DNA of 8,590 bases from an uncultured Rhodanobacteraceae bacterium (GTDB lineage Bacteria; Pseudomonadota; Gammaproteobacteria; Xanthomonadales; Ahniellaceae): assembly GCA_937873105.1 (NCBI GenBank), contig CALMWD010000494.1:1-8590 (forward strand), given 5' to 3'. The translations under genes were made by a program, and so were the position numbers. Each line of letters opens with the position of its first letter. Position 1 is the stretch's first letter. Under the pieces are notes generated by a model. The model saw only the letters and a list, made by a program, of their open reading frames with translations. It did no database searches and was not told where the DNA came from. Positions 7,457 to 8,590 of the stretch are shown in pieces.

Positions 7457-7486
7457 ATGATCCCGAGCCGTTCGTGGTCTGGTCAA
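7457..7486 (-). promoter_or_regulatory. Candidate sigma70 promoter of the fadJ-like gene
   Basis: On the minus strand, TTGACC (7486-7481) matches five of six -35 bases and GATCAT (7462-7457) four of six -10 bases, with an 18-base spacer. The predicted transcript would begin near 7450, about 30 bases before the ATG at 7421. Confidence 0.42.
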
Positions 7487-7508
7487 TCGCGGCCGGCGAG
7501 GCTAAGGT
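7480..7508 (+). promoter_or_regulatory. Weak candidate promoter of the 7515 operon, overlapping the fadJ -35
   Basis: TGGTCA (7480-7485), a 17-base spacer and TAAGGT (7503-7508) form a poor sigma70-like element (four and three matches). If used, the transcript would begin at or next to the ATG at 7515. The AAGG inside the -10 candidate could equally be a Shine-Dalgarno, in which case the promoter is elsewhere. Confidence 0.2.
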
Positions 7509-7514
7509 TGGCGC

Positions 7515-8024
7515 ATGAGCGGAGACAACCGGGTCAGCACCACGTCTGAGGCTACGTCACTCTTCGTGACGCCAAAGCTCTACGACGAGATTGTCGAGTG
7601 CGAGAAACACCTGATCGCGATCGAGTCGCCGCGGGTGGACGACATCCTGGCCCAGTTCCGCCAGTTCGCGATGCGCAGCGGCAATTCGGTCTACCACTGG
7701 TCCGAAGGCGCCGGCATCGTTTCCTTGCGGGAGAGCGACCTGACCGTGCCCGGCAGCCAGCGCATCCATGACGCGCTGCGGCATATCCAGAACAGCCTGC
7801 ACATCGGCGTCTACCTGTTCACCGGCGTCTCCAAGCTGCTGCGGCCGCCGGTGACCGGAGTCCTGCGGCAGCTGGCCAAGCAGCAGGGGCAGGCGCGCAA
7901 GCTGGTCTTCATCGACGCCAAGGTGCGCATGCCCGATGGGCTGGACGTCTTCGTGCACCGCATCGTCCACGACATCGACACGAAACGCCCGCCGCGCCTG
8001 CGCGACGGACGCTGGGTGACCTGA
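7515..8024 (+). CDS. Uncharacterised protein resembling the N-terminal domain of Ycf46-type AAA ATPases
   Basis: A soluble 169-residue protein with no signal peptide or membrane helix, and I do not recognise a named gene. The layout looks like alternating strands and helices: HLIAIES (32-38), a helix (40-55), VYHW (59-62), GIVSLRES (67-74), a helix (81-95), GVYLFTGVSKLL (98-109), a helix (112-123), KLVFIDAKVRMPDGLD (129-144). This order resembles the N-terminal, non-catalytic region of Ycf46-like AAA proteins, where a strand-helix unit is followed by a tryptophan-containing strand, a 'lfvl.df' strand and a 'lilisp...p.el' strand. There is no Walker A or B motif and no ATPase domain follows, so if related it is a stand-alone version. 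AAGG seven bases before the ATG supports the start. It is divergent from fadJ and probably co-transcribed with the signalling gene 7 bases downstream. Existence of the gene is well supported; the relationship is inference. Confidence 0.8.
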   Translation: MSGDNRVSTTSEATSLFVTPKLYDEIVECEKHLIAIESPRVDDILAQFRQFAMRSGNSVYHWSEGAGIVSLRESDLTVPGSQRIHDALRHIQNSLHIGVYLFTGVSKLLRPPVTGVLRQLAKQQGQARKLVFIDAKVRMPDGLDVFVHRIVHDIDTKRPPRLRDGRWVT

Positions 8025-8031
8025 GGCAGCC

Positions 8032-8590
8032 ATGGCGGACGGCGCAGTCCTGTTACTCGTCAACGAGCGCGGCGATCGCCGCCTGCTCTGGGAATTGCTT
8101 GATGGCGAGGAATTCGAGGCCATCTACGCCGCCAAGGATGCCGCCCAGGCGCGAACCATGCTGGCCCAGGACACGGACATCGCCCTGGTCGTGCTCGAGA
8201 TCGGCGAAGGCGATGCCGAGGTGCGCGCCTTCTGCGAGGAGCTGGCGGCCGGTGAGGGCAGCGTCGGCCTGCCGGTCCTGGTTGTCGGTCCGGTCGAACC
8301 GTCCGCGCTCTGGGCGAACGTCCCGGGCAATGTGCGCGGGTACCTGCATTCGCCGGTCGATGCCGATGCCGCCCTGCTGCAGATCCAGGCCGCGATCGCT
8401 TCGGCGGCCCCGCACGAGGAGGTCGCGGCGCACACACCGGAGGTCGCGACCTCCGGCGAGGACTACCGCTTCGCCTTCGACTTCAGCCTCGACGAACTGA
8501 TCGTTTCCGATCCGATCTCCGGCAAGGTGCTGGATGCCAACGCGACCTTTCTGAAGCAGTCCGGCTTCACGCTGGCCCAGGTGCGGGCGC
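8032..8590 (+). CDS. Degenerate receiver plus PAS domain signalling protein (partial, 3' end outside window)
   Basis: An open frame of 186 codons running off the window. Residues about 5-122 have a response-regulator receiver layout: VLLLVNERGDRR, a helix, IALVVLEIGEG, LPVLVVGP, GYLHSPVD and a last helix. Key residues are replaced: the metal-binding acidic pair becomes NE (11-12), the phosphorylated Asp becomes Glu56, the Thr/Ser becomes Gly86 and the conserved Lys becomes Ser107. After an Ala/Glu-rich linker (about 123-143), residues about 144-186 match the start of a PAS domain, with LIVSDPISGKVLDANATFLK and SGFTLAQV. Such proteins often end in GGDEF, EAL or histidine kinase domains, but none is in view, so the output is unknown. 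The ATG follows GAGG at 8023-8026, which overlaps the preceding gene's stop; the gap is 7 bases, so the two genes are probably one operon. Confidence 0.85.
   Translation, partial: MADGAVLLLVNERGDRRLLWELLDGEEFEAIYAAKDAAQARTMLAQDTDIALVVLEIGEGDAEVRAFCEELAAGEGSVGLPVLVVGPVEPSALWANVPGNVRGYLHSPVDADAALLQIQAAIASAAPHEEVAAHTPEVATSGEDYRFAFDFSLDELIVSDPISGKVLDANATFLKQSGFTLAQVRA

Noticed and set aside
5487..7460. Long plus-strand open frame (657 codons) opposite fadJ
   Set aside because: The minus strand carries an intact enzyme with all catalytic motifs. The antisense product has shadow composition rich in R, H, D and Q and no recognisable domain.
7471..7490. FadR-type operator near the fadJ promoter (TGGTCTGGTCA)
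   Set aside because: The known FadR site is an inverted pair (TGGT..GACCA). Here the two halves are a direct repeat, not palindromic, so it does not fit.
8099..8500. Plus-strand 133-codon open frame and overlapping minus-strand frames in the last 500 bases
   Set aside because: They are Arg/Pro/Ser-rich shadows of the receiver-PAS gene, whose own frame is open from 8032 to the window end.

Overview
This high-GC, gene-dense window reads as a chromosomal segment of a gammaproteobacterium. The order rpsP-rimM-trmD-rplS and the protein sequences fit the Xanthomonadales (Lysobacterales), but that lineage call is from memory of families, not from a search. There is no sign of insertion sequences, phage, CRISPR, tRNA or rRNA, and no stretch over 300 bases lacks a gene.

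Layout. (1) Positions 2-3198, plus strand: the end of a GldF-type ABC-2 permease, a GldG-like auxiliary protein with a membrane anchor at each end, and a DUF4340 protein. They form a tight operon in which each stop codon is fused to a strong Shine-Dalgarno sequence. The ATPase partner should lie just upstream, outside the window. (2) Positions 3199-3380: a structured intergenic region with a 14-base perfect palindrome, a candidate terminator for the first operon and a weak candidate promoter for the next. (3) Positions 3381-5318, plus strand: the conserved translation operon rpsP (S16), rimM (30S maturation), trmD (tRNA m1G37 methyltransferase) and rplS (L19), ending in a textbook hairpin at 5336-5364. 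(4) Positions 5385-7421, minus strand: a FadJ-type bifunctional beta-oxidation protein, convergent with rplS and sharing its terminator. (5) Positions 7515-8590, plus strand, divergent from fadJ: a 169-residue protein without an obvious name, followed 7 bases later by the start of a receiver-like plus PAS protein that runs off the window.

The housekeeping parts are ordinary. The least explained part is the last kilobase. The small protein looks to me like the N-terminal non-catalytic domain of Ycf46-type AAA ATPases standing alone, and its partner has a degenerate receiver domain with Glu where the phosphorylated Asp should be, followed by a PAS domain. If so, this pair would be a signalling module that does not use normal phosphotransfer. 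This is inference from pattern recognition and needs a profile search and the downstream sequence.
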